Source: an uncultured Aquimarina sp. (GTDB lineage: Bacteria > Bacteroidota > Bacteroidia > Flavobacteriales > Flavobacteriaceae). From it: a stretch of DNA of 64,000 bases. The position numbers and the translations under genes are program-made. Location: assembly GCA_947496355.1 (NCBI GenBank), contig CANMCO010000008.1:186001-250000 (forward strand), written 5' to 3'. The notes beneath the pieces were generated by a model that saw only the letters and a list, made by a program, of their open reading frames with translations, was not told where the DNA came from and searched no databases. Positions within the stretch are counted from its first letter, which is position 1, and every line of letters begins with the position of its first letter. Below, piece after piece: positions 16,709-24,406 of the stretch.

Positions 16709-16741
16709 AAAAACCCTGAAAACAAATTTTTCAGGGTTTTA
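16709..16741. terminator. Intrinsic terminator between the convergent metalloprotease and asnB genes
   Basis: AAAACCCTGAAAA and TTTTTCAGGGTTTT pair nearly perfectly, with A/T tracts on both sides, so it can act in both directions. Confidence 0.75.
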
Positions 16742-16802
16742 CATCTCAATTAACTCAACTTTCAGCTATAAATAAACTGTTTTCTGTTTAAATTCTCGAA
16801 AA

Positions 16803-18467
16803 TTAATAAGCCTCTTCATGAACATTAGCTATTGCTCTACCACTTGGGTCATTCATGTTTTTAAAAGCTTCATCCCATTCTAAAGCAATTTTTGTACTAC
16901 ATGCTACAGATGGTTCTTGTGGCACACTCAAAGCTGCCGTATCACTTGGAAAATGACCTTCGAATATTGAACGATAATAGAATTCTTCCTTGTTTTGTGG
17001 AGTTTGTATCGGAAATCTAAAGTGTGCATTTGCCATTTGTTCGTCAGAAACCTCTATTTCAACCACATCCTTAAGAGTATCAATCCAACTATATCCAACT
17101 CCGTCTGAGAATTGTTCCTTTTGTCTCCAAGCTACACTTTCTGGCAGGTATGACTCAAAAGCTTTACGAATCACCCATTTCTCCATTTTTTCACCATTAA
17201 TCATTTTATCTTTAGGATTAATACGCATAGCAACATCCATAAATTCTTTGTCCAAAAACGGAACACGACCTTCAATTCCCCATGCAGCAAGAGATTTATT
17301 CGCTCGCAAGCAATCATACATATGTAATTTATCGAGCTTACGAACCGTTTCCTCATGAAATTCTTCTGCACTTGGTGCTTTATGGAAATATAGATATCCT
17401 CCAAAAATCTCATCAGCTCCTTCACCAGACAATACCATTTTCACACCCATAGATTTAATAACCCTTGCCATCAAATACATTGGAGTTGAAGCTCTAATTG
17501 TTGTAATATCATAAGTTTCAAGGTTATAAATCACATCTTTTATTGCATCAAGTCCTTCTTGGATTGTAAACTTGATCTCGTGATGAACGGTCCCAATATG
17601 ATCTGCTACTTTTTGTGCCGCAGCCAGATCAGGAGACCCCTCTAATCCTACAGAAAAAGAATGTAACTGTGGCCACCAGGCATCCTTAGTATCACCAGAT
17701 TCTACTCGTTTTTCTGAATATTTTTTAGCTATTGCTGATGTAACTGAAGAGTCTAAACCGCCTGATAACAATACTCCATAAGGAACATCAGACATCAATT
17801 GTCTATGAACAGCAGCTTCCAAAGCATCCCTAAGTTCATCTATACTAGTTTGGTTTTCTTCTACAGCCTTAAAATCTGACCAATCTCTAACATACCATTT
17901 CTTTAATTCTCCATCTTTACTAGACAAATAATGGCCTGGAGGAAATAGTTCGATCTTAGTGCAAACTCCTTCAAGAGCCTTTAATTCTGACCCAACATAA
18001 AAAGTACCGTTTTGGTCCCAGCCCATATATAGCGGTATAATACCCATATGATCTCTTGCTATTAAATATGTATCGTTTTCAGAATCATATAAAGCAAATG
18101 CAAAAATACCGCTTAGCTCATCCAAAAAATCAGTTCCTTTCTCTTTATACAAAGCCAAAATTACTTCGCAGTCAGAATTTGTTTGAAAAGTATACTTTCC
18201 TTCAAACTGTTTTCGAAGCTCACTATGATTATATATTTCACCGTTTGCTGCTAATATTATCTTCTTATCTTCACTAAATAGAGGTTGTTTTCCAGAAACC
18301 GGATCAACGATAGCTAATCTTTCATGAGCTAATATTGCTTTTTCGCCTGAGTATATACCACTCCAATCTGGGCCTCTATGACGAATTTTTTTTGACATTT
18401 CTAATAACTTAGGCCTTAACACCTCTGAGTCTTGCTTTAAATCAAAAGCACACACAATTCCACACAT
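16803..18467 (-). CDS. asnB: Asparagine synthetase B (glutamine-hydrolysing)
   Basis: A 554-residue class II amidotransferase that makes asparagine from aspartate, ATP and glutamine. The start at 18467 gives Met-Cys2-Gly-Ile, so Cys2 becomes the N-terminal nucleophile after Met removal; the in-frame start at 18548 would bury it and is rejected. Motifs: RHRGPDWSG and NGEIYNH in the glutaminase domain (residues 1-210), the PP-loop VLLSGGLDSS near residue 235, and VLSGEGADEIFGGY in the synthetase domain. Length matches the bacterial AsnB of about 555 residues. It is monocistronic with a shared terminator at its 3' side. Confidence 0.96.
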   Translation of the reverse strand: MCGIVCAFDLKQDSEVLRPKLLEMSKKIRHRGPDWSGIYSGEKAILAHERLAIVDPVSGKQPLFSEDKKIILAANGEIYNHSELRKQFEGKYTFQTNSDCEVILALYKEKGTDFLDELSGIFAFALYDSENDTYLIARDHMGIIPLYMGWDQNGTFYVGSELKALEGVCTKIELFPPGHYLSSKDGELKKWYVRDWSDFKAVEENQTSIDELRDALEAAVHRQLMSDVPYGVLLSGGLDSSVTSAIAKKYSEKRVESGDTKDAWWPQLHSFSVGLEGSPDLAAAQKVADHIGTVHHEIKFTIQEGLDAIKDVIYNLETYDITTIRASTPMYLMARVIKSMGVKMVLSGEGADEIFGGYLYFHKAPSAEEFHEETVRKLDKLHMYDCLRANKSLAAWGIEGRVPFLDKEFMDVAMRINPKDKMINGEKMEKWVIRKAFESYLPESVAWRQKEQFSDGVGYSWIDTLKDVVEIEVSDEQMANAHFRFPIQTPQNKEEFYYRSIFEGHFPSDTAALSVPQEPSVACSTKIALEWDEAFKNMNDPSGRAIANVHEEAY

Positions 18468-18724
18468 AGCATTCTTTTTATTAATTGAAAGTTCAAAGAT
18501 TAGATAATGATTACAAAATAAAAACATAAACAGTGAAATAAGTTTCAAATTAAAACACTAAATACTTATTTAATAATAAAACATAACTTCATTAAAAACA
18601 ATTAATGACATACAGTATCAAATCGTTACTCGAAACATTTAACAGAATTTATAGACTGGATTAACATTTAGCTTGTAAGTTCACTTTTATCTTTACGTCA
18701 GTTATAGAAATTAAAATCACTATT

Positions 18725-19258
18725 ATGAAAAAATCACTCTTACTAGTCGCTATTATGTTATTAGGAACGGTAGCTACTGTTAATGCACAAAAATTTGCCG
18801 GCTTACAAAAAAGTCCAACCGACATTGCTTATGCTAAGGCAGATAGAAATGCAAAACCTGTTATTAAAGTAGTTTATAATCGTCCGCAGAAAAAAGGCAG
18901 AAAAATATTTGGGAACCTAGTAAACTATGATAAAGTATGGAGAACCGGAGCTGATGAAGCAACAGAAATCAAGTTCATGCAAGATGTAAAAATGGGCGAT
19001 AAAACCGTAAAAGCAGGTACTTATTCATTATTTACCATCCCAGGAGAAAAAGAATGGACCATAATTTTGAACTCTGATTTGGATAGTTGGGGAGCATATA
19101 CTTATGATGAAGGAAAGGATGTAGCTAGAATTAAAGTCCCCGCGTCAAGTGGAGATGAACTAGAAGTTTTTTCAATAGCTTTCAAAAAAGTAGACAAAGG
19201 CTATCATATGGTAATGGGATGGGATACGGCCAGAGTAGCAGTTCCTTTTACGATGTAA
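18725..19258 (+). CDS. DUF2911 family exported protein
   Basis: A 177-residue protein with a signal peptide ending near residue 21 (TVNAQ). The mature part carries the DUF2911 features KVVYNRPQKKGRKIFGNLVNYDKVWRTGADEATEI, KAGTYSLFTIPGEKEWTIILNSD and the WGAYTYDEGKDVARIKVP strand. DUF2911 proteins are small beta-rich periplasmic proteins common in Bacteroidota with no assigned activity. It has a TATCTTTA near-consensus box about 35 nt upstream and ends in a strong terminator shared with the minus-strand small-ORF array. Confidence 0.88.
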   Translation: MKKSLLLVAIMLLGTVATVNAQKFAGLQKSPTDIAYAKADRNAKPVIKVVYNRPQKKGRKIFGNLVNYDKVWRTGADEATEIKFMQDVKMGDKTVKAGTYSLFTIPGEKEWTIILNSDLDSWGAYTYDEGKDVARIKVPASSGDELEVFSIAFKKVDKGYHMVMGWDTARVAVPFTM

Positions 19259-19281
19259 GGAATACTTAAATAGTATAATAA

Positions 19282-19316
19282 AAATAGCTCGGTAAAAAAT
19301 TACCGAGCTATTTTGT
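19282..19316. terminator. Bidirectional intrinsic terminator (DUF2911 gene / small ORF A)
   Basis: AAAATAGCTCGGTAA and TTACCGAGCTATTTT form a perfect 15-bp stem with a short loop. It can terminate the plus-strand DUF2911 gene and the minus-strand small ORF whose stop is 74 bp away. Confidence 0.85.
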
Positions 19317-19389
19317 TTCAATATTATATAATGCCCCTAAAATATAATAATTGTGATTATTCCTCTATCGGAATAATAAATTTCTTTTA

Positions 19390-19488
19390 CTACCTGTGTA
19401 TTGCATGCCCAGATGCTCCAGGTAATTCACTTAAAAAATCCATTACAATTCTAAAAGTTAATCTAAATTTCGTGTAAAATAGCCCCAT
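19390..19488 (-). CDS. Small ORF A of a four-member tandem family (32 aa)
   Basis: A 32-codon frame starting with MGLFYTKFRL and ending with FLSELPGASGHAIHR. It is the most downstream of four tandem minus-strand frames (A-D) between the DUF2911 and queE genes that share the C-terminal pattern FLx(D/E)LPxA(S/C)xxA(I/M)(H/R)(R/K). The N-terminal half is hydrophobic and basic with no obvious signal cleavage site. A perfect -7 box, TATATTTG, lies at 19514-19521, with an inverted repeat directly upstream, and a perfect terminator stem lies at 19282-19316, so the unit looks self-contained. The family is not recognised and the function is unknown. Coding status is supported mainly by the conserved paralogues. 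Confidence 0.65.
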   Translation of the reverse strand: MGLFYTKFRLTFRIVMDFLSELPGASGHAIHR

Positions 19489-19513
19489 ATTTTTATATTA
19501 AATTATTATTATT

Positions 19514-19521
19514 CAAATATA
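19514..19521 (-). promoter_or_regulatory. -7 promoter box of small ORF A
   Basis: TATATTTG on the minus strand is a perfect consensus match, 25 nt before the ORF A start. A TTG about 20 nt further upstream could be the -33 element. Confidence 0.55.
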
Positions 19522-19539
19522 ACACCCAAATGAGGTGTT
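19521..19539. promoter_or_regulatory. Inverted repeat inside the ORF A promoter (possible operator)
   Basis: AACACC and GGTGTT flank a 7-nt spacer and lie between the putative -33 and -7 elements of ORF A, where a bound protein would block transcription. Confidence 0.4.
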
Positions 19540-19656
19540 GTCAATAGTTTTATGCAATTTTTAGATGTAATTTTAAGTTTCATCGATGACATACACAAAA
19601 ACCTAGTACAGAAGAAGTTCACTTCCGGTTTGACTGTTATTTTTTACTAGGAAAAT

Positions 19657-19670
19657 GGGGTAATTTCCCC
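19657..19670. repeat. Short GC inverted repeat between small ORFs B and A
   Basis: GGGG-TAATTT-CCCC is conspicuous in this AT-rich region. A near copy, GGGG-TATTTT-CCCC, lies between ORFs D and C. Both sit about 170 nt upstream of the next ORF and 85-205 nt downstream of the previous one. It could be a weak terminator or a protein site. Confidence 0.4.
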
Positions 19671-19754
19671 GTATTCTTTTTGCAAAACTCAATGTAATAA
19701 TCGTAATTCTTTTTCCTAAATCTATAATATTCCATCCAGAATGGTCCGAATATA

Positions 19755-19859
19755 TTATCTATGAATTGCATTACTGCAGGCTGAAGGAAGGTCTTTTAGA
19801 AATGACTTTAAGGCCTTCATATTTATTGTTATTATACCATAAAATATCTTCATAATCAT
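19755..19859 (-). CDS. Small ORF B of the tandem family (34 aa)
   Basis: A 34-codon frame starting MIMKIFYG and ending FLKDLPSACSNAIHR. The second ATG, two codons in, could also be the start. It is most similar to ORF C: both begin MIMK(I/F)FY, have KALK(S/T)FL in the middle and end SNAIHR, and their 5' flanking sequences are also alike, so B and C are a recent tandem duplication of about 360 bp. The only Cys in the family is in this copy (SAC instead of AAS or GAS). No export signal, modification enzyme or immunity gene is seen beside it. The function is unknown. Confidence 0.68.
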   Translation of the reverse strand: MIMKIFYGIITINMKALKSFLKDLPSACSNAIHR

Positions 19860-20048
19860 TTCATTTATAATTAATTACCTAAAAGTAGTACAGAGTATCA
19901 TATTTTAAAAATATTTAACACTGTAAAAACCATATTTTAGACATAAAACATTTTTTACACGTTCTATAGCTCTGGTAAAACCGTAAATTAATATAGTTGA
20001 AGAATCGACTTACAACTTTAGTATATTGTCAGGATAAATCTTTTAATG

Positions 20049-20099
20049 AGTACAACATGAATACGCCCCTATCTTAATTCTAATGTGATCTGTTGTACT
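20049..20099. repeat. Inverted repeat downstream of small ORF C
   Basis: AGTACAACA (20049-20057) and TGTTGTACT (20091-20099) are perfectly complementary with a 33-nt loop, directly downstream of the ORF C stop on the minus strand. It might protect or terminate the ORF C transcript. Confidence 0.4.
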
Positions 20100-20118
20100 T
20101 CTTAAACAATTCAAAAAT

Positions 20119-20223
20119 CTATCTATGAATTGCGTTACTGCTTGCTGCAGGTAGCTCTCTTAAAAATGTTTTTAAAGCTTTTAGATCTATAAGTAATACA
20201 TTGTAAAAAAATTTCATAATCAT
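20119..20223 (-). CDS. Small ORF C of the tandem family (34 aa)
   Basis: A 34-codon frame starting MIMKFFYN and ending FLRELPAASSNAIHR, the closest relative of ORF B. It has the best promoter of the set: TATCTTTG at 20244-20251 ends 20 nt before the start. Between B and C most differences are third-position or conservative changes in the 3' half (for example AAR/AGA for the basic residue and GAY/GAG for the acidic one before LP), which supports a translated frame. The inverted repeat at 20049-20099 follows the stop. The function is unknown. An alternative start is the ATG at 20217. Confidence 0.7.
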   Translation of the reverse strand: MIMKFFYNVLLIDLKALKTFLRELPAASSNAIHR

Positions 20224-20243
20224 TTGATTTATAATTTCTTATA

Positions 20244-20251
20244 CAAAGATA
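20244..20251 (-). promoter_or_regulatory. -7 promoter box of small ORF C
   Basis: TATCTTTG on the minus strand, a perfect consensus match located 20 nt upstream of the ORF C start. Confidence 0.6.
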
Positions 20252-20398
20252 GAGATCAAGGTTACTGAAGAGAAAAAATTAACATTCTCAATATAAGATT
20301 TTAGATATAAAATATTCAAGACACGATATAAAGCTAAAAGACTGCTCAAAGCTGTTAATTTATGAAGAAAAATCTTACAAACAAAAATGCTTTTTCAG

Positions 20399-20412
20399 GG
20401 GTATTTTCCCCC
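20399..20412. repeat. Short GC inverted repeat between small ORFs D and C
   Basis: GGGG-TATTTT-CCCC mirrors the element at 19657-19670 in sequence and in distance (about 175 nt) from the next small ORF. Confidence 0.4.
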
Positions 20413-20540
20413 TTTTCATTTCTATACATCAGCATCTTCTCTATACACATACTCTTATAAATAGGTAAAAAAGCACATTAATGTAGTTTTCATCACTTTG
20501 TCCTTGTTAAAAAGGGCTTTTACACACCATTTACTTAAAT

Positions 20541-20577
20541 GAAAAAGGGCTATCCGTTTTGGATAGCCCTTTTTCTC
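20541..20577. terminator. Strong intrinsic terminator downstream of small ORF D
   Basis: GAAAAAGGGCTATCC and GGATAGCCCTTTTTC form a perfect 15-bp stem with a 5-nt loop and T-tracts in both directions. The only gene nearby that it can serve is ORF D, whose stop is 40 bp upstream on the minus strand. This is independent evidence that ORF D is transcribed. Confidence 0.85.
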
Positions 20578-20616
20578 AACCAAGTAATATTTTTTAAGCT
20601 TTGATTATTTTGGTCA

Positions 20617-20715
20617 TTACTTACGCATTGCGTAAACCGAAGCTCCCGGAAGATCTTTCAAGAATCTAACGATCATATTAAAATCAAGCCCATTAAAAGT
20701 AAAAATTGAATTCAT
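20617..20715 (-). CDS. Small ORF D of the tandem family (32 aa)
   Basis: A 32-codon frame starting MNSIFTFNGL and ending FLKDLPGASVYAMRK. It is the first of the array in transcription order and the most diverged, yet it keeps FLxxLPGAS and an A-hydrophobic-basic-basic end. A strong terminator at 20541-20577 follows 40 bp after the stop. I find no perfect -7 box, although the upstream 50 bp is AT-rich; a TGGT-N8-ACCA inverted repeat lies at 20740-20755. queE is the next gene upstream on the same strand, 274 bp away. The function is unknown. Confidence 0.65.
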   Translation of the reverse strand: MNSIFTFNGLDFNMIVRFLKDLPGASVYAMRK

Positions 20716-20857
20716 GCTTCATTAAATTATAAATTAATATGGTGTAAAATTACCACGTAATTAACAGATAATCAATAAATTCACTTAAAAATTGATTTTA
20801 ATTTGATGTATTAACATATTTACCAGATTAAATTCAAAATACAAATTACTATGCATG

Positions 20858-20887
20858 CATAAAAGTAGGTAAAAACTTACTTTTATG
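20858..20887. terminator. Stem-loop downstream of queE
   Basis: CATAAAAGTA and TACTTTTATG form a perfect 10-bp stem with a 10-nt loop, about 100 bp after the queE stop. It is likely the queE terminator or an upstream boundary of the small-ORF array. There is no clear T-run. Confidence 0.5.
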
Positions 20888-20988
20888 TTAAAAATATGAA
20901 TCCTATACCTTTCTGAAACTATGGTTAAACCATTGTTGCAAAAAAGTTAACCGGTAAAAAAGGAAAAAAAAAGACAATTTAGAAGGAG

Positions 20989-21618
20989 TTACGGGATATT
21001 TAAATATTTATGTGTTTGAAGAGAAACTTTCCATTTAGGGTTTTGCATTACATAATCTACAATAAGGGGCACCATTTTTTCGCGATTGCTCCATTCTGGT
21101 TGAAGATAAAGTATACAATCATCTGAAACCATAGCAGCCTGTTCTTCTGCAAAAGCAAAATCACTTTTATTATAAACAATACATTTTAATTCATCTGCCA
21201 CAGTATAGACCTCCTTTTTAGGTAACTTTATCTTTTTTGGAGAAAGACAAATCCAGTCCCATTCTCCCGTCAATGGATATGCTCCAGAGGTTTCAATATG
21301 AGTTTGAGCACCTTTTGCTTTTAGCATTGTAGTAAGCGATGTCATATCCCAGGTAAGTGGTTCTCCACCTGTAACCACAACCACCTCACTATATTTTAAT
21401 GCGTTTTCAACAATTTCTTCTGTAGCTGTTGGTGGGTGCAAATCTGCATTCCAGCTCTCTTTTACATCACACCAATGGCATCCAACATCACAACCACCTA
21501 TTCTAACAAAATAAGCTGCTGTTCCTTTATGATAGCCTTCTCCTTGTATAGTATAAAACTCCTCCATTAATGGAAGCATTTTACCTGCGTTCACCAATTT
21601 TTGTACACTCTCTTGCAT
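20989..21618 (-). CDS. queE: 7-carboxy-7-deazaguanine synthase (radical SAM)
   Basis: A 209-residue radical SAM enzyme that converts 6-carboxytetrahydropterin to 7-carboxy-7-deazaguanine on the route to queuosine. The N-terminal LMEEFYTIQGEGYHKGTAAYFVRIGGCDVGCHWCD contains the CxxxCxxC iron-sulphur motif (near residue 50), then VVVTGGEPLTWD and ETSGAYPL for SAM binding. Length fits QueE. No queC, queD or queF gene is in the window. The start lies 7 nt after a perfect -7 box, so the leader is very short. Its position beside the small-ORF array is probably incidental, since QueE acts on a pterin and not on peptides. Confidence 0.93.
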   Translation of the reverse strand: MQESVQKLVNAGKMLPLMEEFYTIQGEGYHKGTAAYFVRIGGCDVGCHWCDVKESWNADLHPPTATEEIVENALKYSEVVVVTGGEPLTWDMTSLTTMLKAKGAQTHIETSGAYPLTGEWDWICLSPKKIKLPKKEVYTVADELKCIVYNKSDFAFAEEQAAMVSDDCILYLQPEWSNREKMVPLIVDYVMQNPKWKVSLQTHKYLNIP

Positions 21619-21625
21619 AAGGGCG

Positions 21626-21633
21626 CAAAGGTA
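21626..21633 (-). promoter_or_regulatory. -7 promoter box of queE, 7 nt from the start codon
   Basis: TACCTTTG on the minus strand, perfect consensus. The expected transcript would have a leader of only a few nucleotides. Confidence 0.55.
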
Positions 21634-21686
21634 AGCAACATAAAAGAATTATTTAGCAAATCCCTGTGTCGAATGTTTTATAGATA

Positions 21687-22142
21687 TCATTTTTTAACTG
21701 CAATGCACTCAATTTCGATCTTGGCTCCAACAGCCAACCCTTTAGCAGCAAAAGTCGTTCTTGCCGGTTTTTGTGGGAAATATGTTTTGTATACAGCATT
21801 AAAAGCAGCAAAATCTTCAATATTAGCAAGAATCACGGTACACTTCACGACATCTTCCATTACCATATTATGATGTCCTAAGACAGCTTTTATATTTTCA
21901 AGAGTTTGTTTTGTCTCTGCTTCTATTCCGCCATCTACTAATTTTCTTGTGGTATGATTCATTCCAACTTGACCAGAAAGAAAATACAAATCACCAACCT
22001 GCACAGCATCAGAAAACGGAGCTTCTGATTTTTTAGGCTCATGAGTCTTATGAAAAATTACACTATTTGTGGGTTTTGTAGATTTAGTATCGCAACCAAC
22101 CAAAAACATACTCATAAGTATAAATAAAAATACACTCTTCAT
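21687..22142 (-). CDS. RidA/YjgF family lipoprotein
   Basis: A 151-residue exported RidA homologue. RidA proteins normally deaminate reactive enamines/imines in the cytosol. The lipobox LVGC (Cys17) and signal helix KSVFLFILMSMF make this one a lipoprotein facing the periplasm or surface, which is unusual. The RidA domain begins near residue 39 (PFSDAVQVGDLYFLSGQVG), with the conserved PARTTFAAKGL and IEIECIAV at the end, so the catalytic Arg is kept. I chose the ATG at 22142 because it opens the signal peptide. It is monocistronic. The substrate is unknown. Confidence 0.88.
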   Translation of the reverse strand: MKSVFLFILMSMFLVGCDTKSTKPTNSVIFHKTHEPKKSEAPFSDAVQVGDLYFLSGQVGMNHTTRKLVDGGIEAETKQTLENIKAVLGHHNMVMEDVVKCTVILANIEDFAAFNAVYKTYFPQKPARTTFAAKGLAVGAKIEIECIAVKK

Positions 22143-22252
22143 AGTAAAAAAAATTAAAACAATGTTCTTTAACAATTATTCAGGATTAAAATTAACTTAT
22201 AATTTCAATAGAAAAGTTAAGATTCCTATTTTTATCAAAAATTAAAATTATT

Positions 22253-23788
22253 ATGAGCGACAATCAGGTATTTCTAGATCATATTAATGAAGGTTATAAG
22301 ACCAAAGGTGATTTTATTACTATGGGAGCCGCAATGCACGGAGGCGAAACGGTAACAAACGCCCATGTAAAAGTTCCGTTAAAAACATTAAATAGACATG
22401 GACTGATTGCTGGAGCAACTGGTACTGGTAAAACGAAAACACTACAGATCATCGCCGAAAATCTAAGTGAAAAAGGAATTCCTGTGTTATTAATGGACAT
22501 TAAGGGAGATCTTAGTGGAATTGCTGCAGCAAGCCCAGGCCATCCAAAAATTGATGAACGCCATGAAAAGATAGGAATCCCATTTGAAGCAAAAAATTTC
22601 CCTGTAGAAATACTTTCGCTTTCTGATCAAGATGGAGTTAGACTAAGAGCAACTGTAAGTGAATTTGGTCCCGTATTACTATCCAGAATTCTTGATGTAA
22701 CCGAAACACAAGCCGGGATAATATCTATAATTTTTAAATATTGTGACGACAACAAATTACCACTACTAGATTTAAAAGACCTAAAAAAAGTGTTACAATT
22801 CTCTACAGGAGAAGGAAGAAAAGAATTAGAAAAAGACTATGGTCGTATTTCTACCGCTTCTACAGGATCTATTCTACGTAAAATAGTAGAACTTGAGCAA
22901 CAAGGAGCTGATCTCTTTTTTGGAGAAAAGTCTTTTGAGGTCGAAGATTTGTGTCGCATCGATGAAAATGGTCGAGGAATCATTAACATCATTAGGCTAA
23001 CTGATATTCAGGACAAACCAAAACTGTTTTCTACATTCATGTTAAGCCTTCTGGCAGAAATCTATAGTACTTTTCCTGAGCAAGGAGATAGTGGAAGGCC
23101 TGAATTAATAATTTTCCTTGATGAAGCGCATTTAATTTTCAAACAAGCTTCAAATGCGTTAATGGATCAAATTGAAAGTATTGTAAAGCTAATACGATCC
23201 AAAGGTGTAGGATTATATTTTGTAACCCAAAATCCAACAGATGTTCCTGATGGTGTTCTAGGTCAGCTTGGTCTAAAAGTACAACATGCACTTAGAGCGT
23301 TTACGGCAAAAGACAGAAAGGCAATAAAGCTTACTGCAGAAAACTATCCTATTTCTGAATATTATGACACCAAAGAAATACTAACTTCTTTAGGAATTGG
23401 AGAAGCCCTGGTATCTGCTCTAGATGAGAAAGGACGTCCTACTCCATTGGCCGCAACCATGTTAAGAGCGCCTATGAGTAGAATGGATGTGCTAACCGAT
23501 AGTGAGTTAAAAACCTTGCTAAAAAAGTCAAAGCTTACCTCAAAATACAATGACGAAGTTGACAGAGAAAGTGCATACGAACTTTTAAGTGAAAAAATAG
23601 AAAAAGCAGAAGCTGCAGAAGCCAAGGCCGCTGCCAAGAAAGAAAGAGAAAAACTTAACAAAAGTTCTTCTAGCTCACGTTCTAGAAGCAGAAGAACCAG
23701 CACAACAGAAAAAGCGGTAATAAAAGTGCTTACCAGCGCTACATTTATTAGAGGAGCTCTTGGGGTACTTAATAAGTTATTAAAGTAA
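22253..23788 (+). CDS. HerA-like helicase/ATPase, DUF853 family
   Basis: A 511-residue P-loop ATPase of the HerA/FtsK superfamily (DUF853). The Walker A motif GATGTGKTKTLQ lies near residue 54, the Walker B LIIFLDEAHLIF near 290, and the family region FVTQNPTDVPDGVLGQLGLKVQHALRAFT follows at about 320-350. A Ser/Arg/Lys-rich tail (about 460-490) precedes the C-terminus. The family is thought to act as a hexameric motor on DNA, but its physiological role in bacteria is not established. No NurA-like nuclease gene is adjacent. It is followed by a lipoprotein gene 40 bp downstream. Confidence 0.9.
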   Translation: MSDNQVFLDHINEGYKTKGDFITMGAAMHGGETVTNAHVKVPLKTLNRHGLIAGATGTGKTKTLQIIAENLSEKGIPVLLMDIKGDLSGIAAASPGHPKIDERHEKIGIPFEAKNFPVEILSLSDQDGVRLRATVSEFGPVLLSRILDVTETQAGIISIIFKYCDDNKLPLLDLKDLKKVLQFSTGEGRKELEKDYGRISTASTGSILRKIVELEQQGADLFFGEKSFEVEDLCRIDENGRGIINIIRLTDIQDKPKLFSTFMLSLLAEIYSTFPEQGDSGRPELIIFLDEAHLIFKQASNALMDQIESIVKLIRSKGVGLYFVTQNPTDVPDGVLGQLGLKVQHALRAFTAKDRKAIKLTAENYPISEYYDTKEILTSLGIGEALVSALDEKGRPTPLAATMLRAPMSRMDVLTDSELKTLLKKSKLTSKYNDEVDRESAYELLSEKIEKAEAAEAKAAAKKEREKLNKSSSSSRSRSRRTSTTEKAVIKVLTSATFIRGALGVLNKLLK

Positions 23789-23828
23789 TTTTCGTTTAGT
23801 ATTAAAACAAATTATTTAATTCAAAAAC

Positions 23829-24395
23829 ATGAAAAACAGAATTTTTCAGATGCTTCTCGTAGCAATATTAATTTTCAGCTGTCAAAAGGAAGAAAAGCAA
23901 AACCCTTTCGAGATATCGTATAATAGAATAGGGTTATTAACCAATGAAATTAAAATAAGTCAGTTAGATTCTGTTTTTGCAAATGATTCTATTGCACGAA
24001 GTACGACTCAAAATCAGTTTTTAAGCAATGCCAACGAAATAGAAATCTATGAAAAAGGAGGTGTTAAACTTCTTGTTCTTGAAGCAAGAGAAGAATCCAA
24101 CACTAACGCTACTATAGAAAACATCCAAATAATTGACTCCAGGTATAAAACGAGTTTGGGACTATCTTCTGCAAGTGTATTTAAGGACATTAAGGATAAT
24201 TACTCGATATCAAAAATCAATAATACATTAAGTACCGCGGTAATTTTTGTAGATAGTATACAGGCATATTTCACTATCGATAAGAAAGAATTACCTCGAG
24301 AATTTCAGTTTACAACTGATATTGAAATCAAAGCCACGGATATACCTGATGCATCAAAAATCAAACATTTTTGGATAAGTTGGAATAAGAATTAA
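23829..24395 (+). CDS. Hypothetical lipoprotein
   Basis: A 188-residue exported protein with a lipobox (LIFSCQ, Cys18). The mature chain is mixed alpha/beta with no recognised domain. The region EISYNRIGLLTNEIKISQLDSVFANDSI resembles a short motif often seen in uncharacterised Flavobacteriaceae lipoproteins. It lies 40 bp after the HerA-like gene and 11 bp before the cupin gene, so 22253-25611 is probably one transcription unit. The function is unknown. Confidence 0.7.
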   Translation: MKNRIFQMLLVAILIFSCQKEEKQNPFEISYNRIGLLTNEIKISQLDSVFANDSIARSTTQNQFLSNANEIEIYEKGGVKLLVLEAREESNTNATIENIQIIDSRYKTSLGLSSASVFKDIKDNYSISKINNTLSTAVIFVDSIQAYFTIDKKELPREFQFTTDIEIKATDIPDASKIKHFWISWNKN

Positions 24396-24406
24396 GTATA
24401 AAAGAA

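Noticed and set aside
19259..20988. The repeated units considered as a CRISPR array or other spacer-type repeat.
   Set aside because: The repeats are about 360 bp apart and diverged, there are no short identical direct repeats, and no cas genes are present.
20989..21618. queE considered as a radical SAM maturase for the adjacent small peptides (a RiPP system).
   Set aside because: All QueE motifs are present, the enzyme has a known housekeeping pterin substrate, and it has no peptide-binding (RRE) domain. Adjacency alone is not support.
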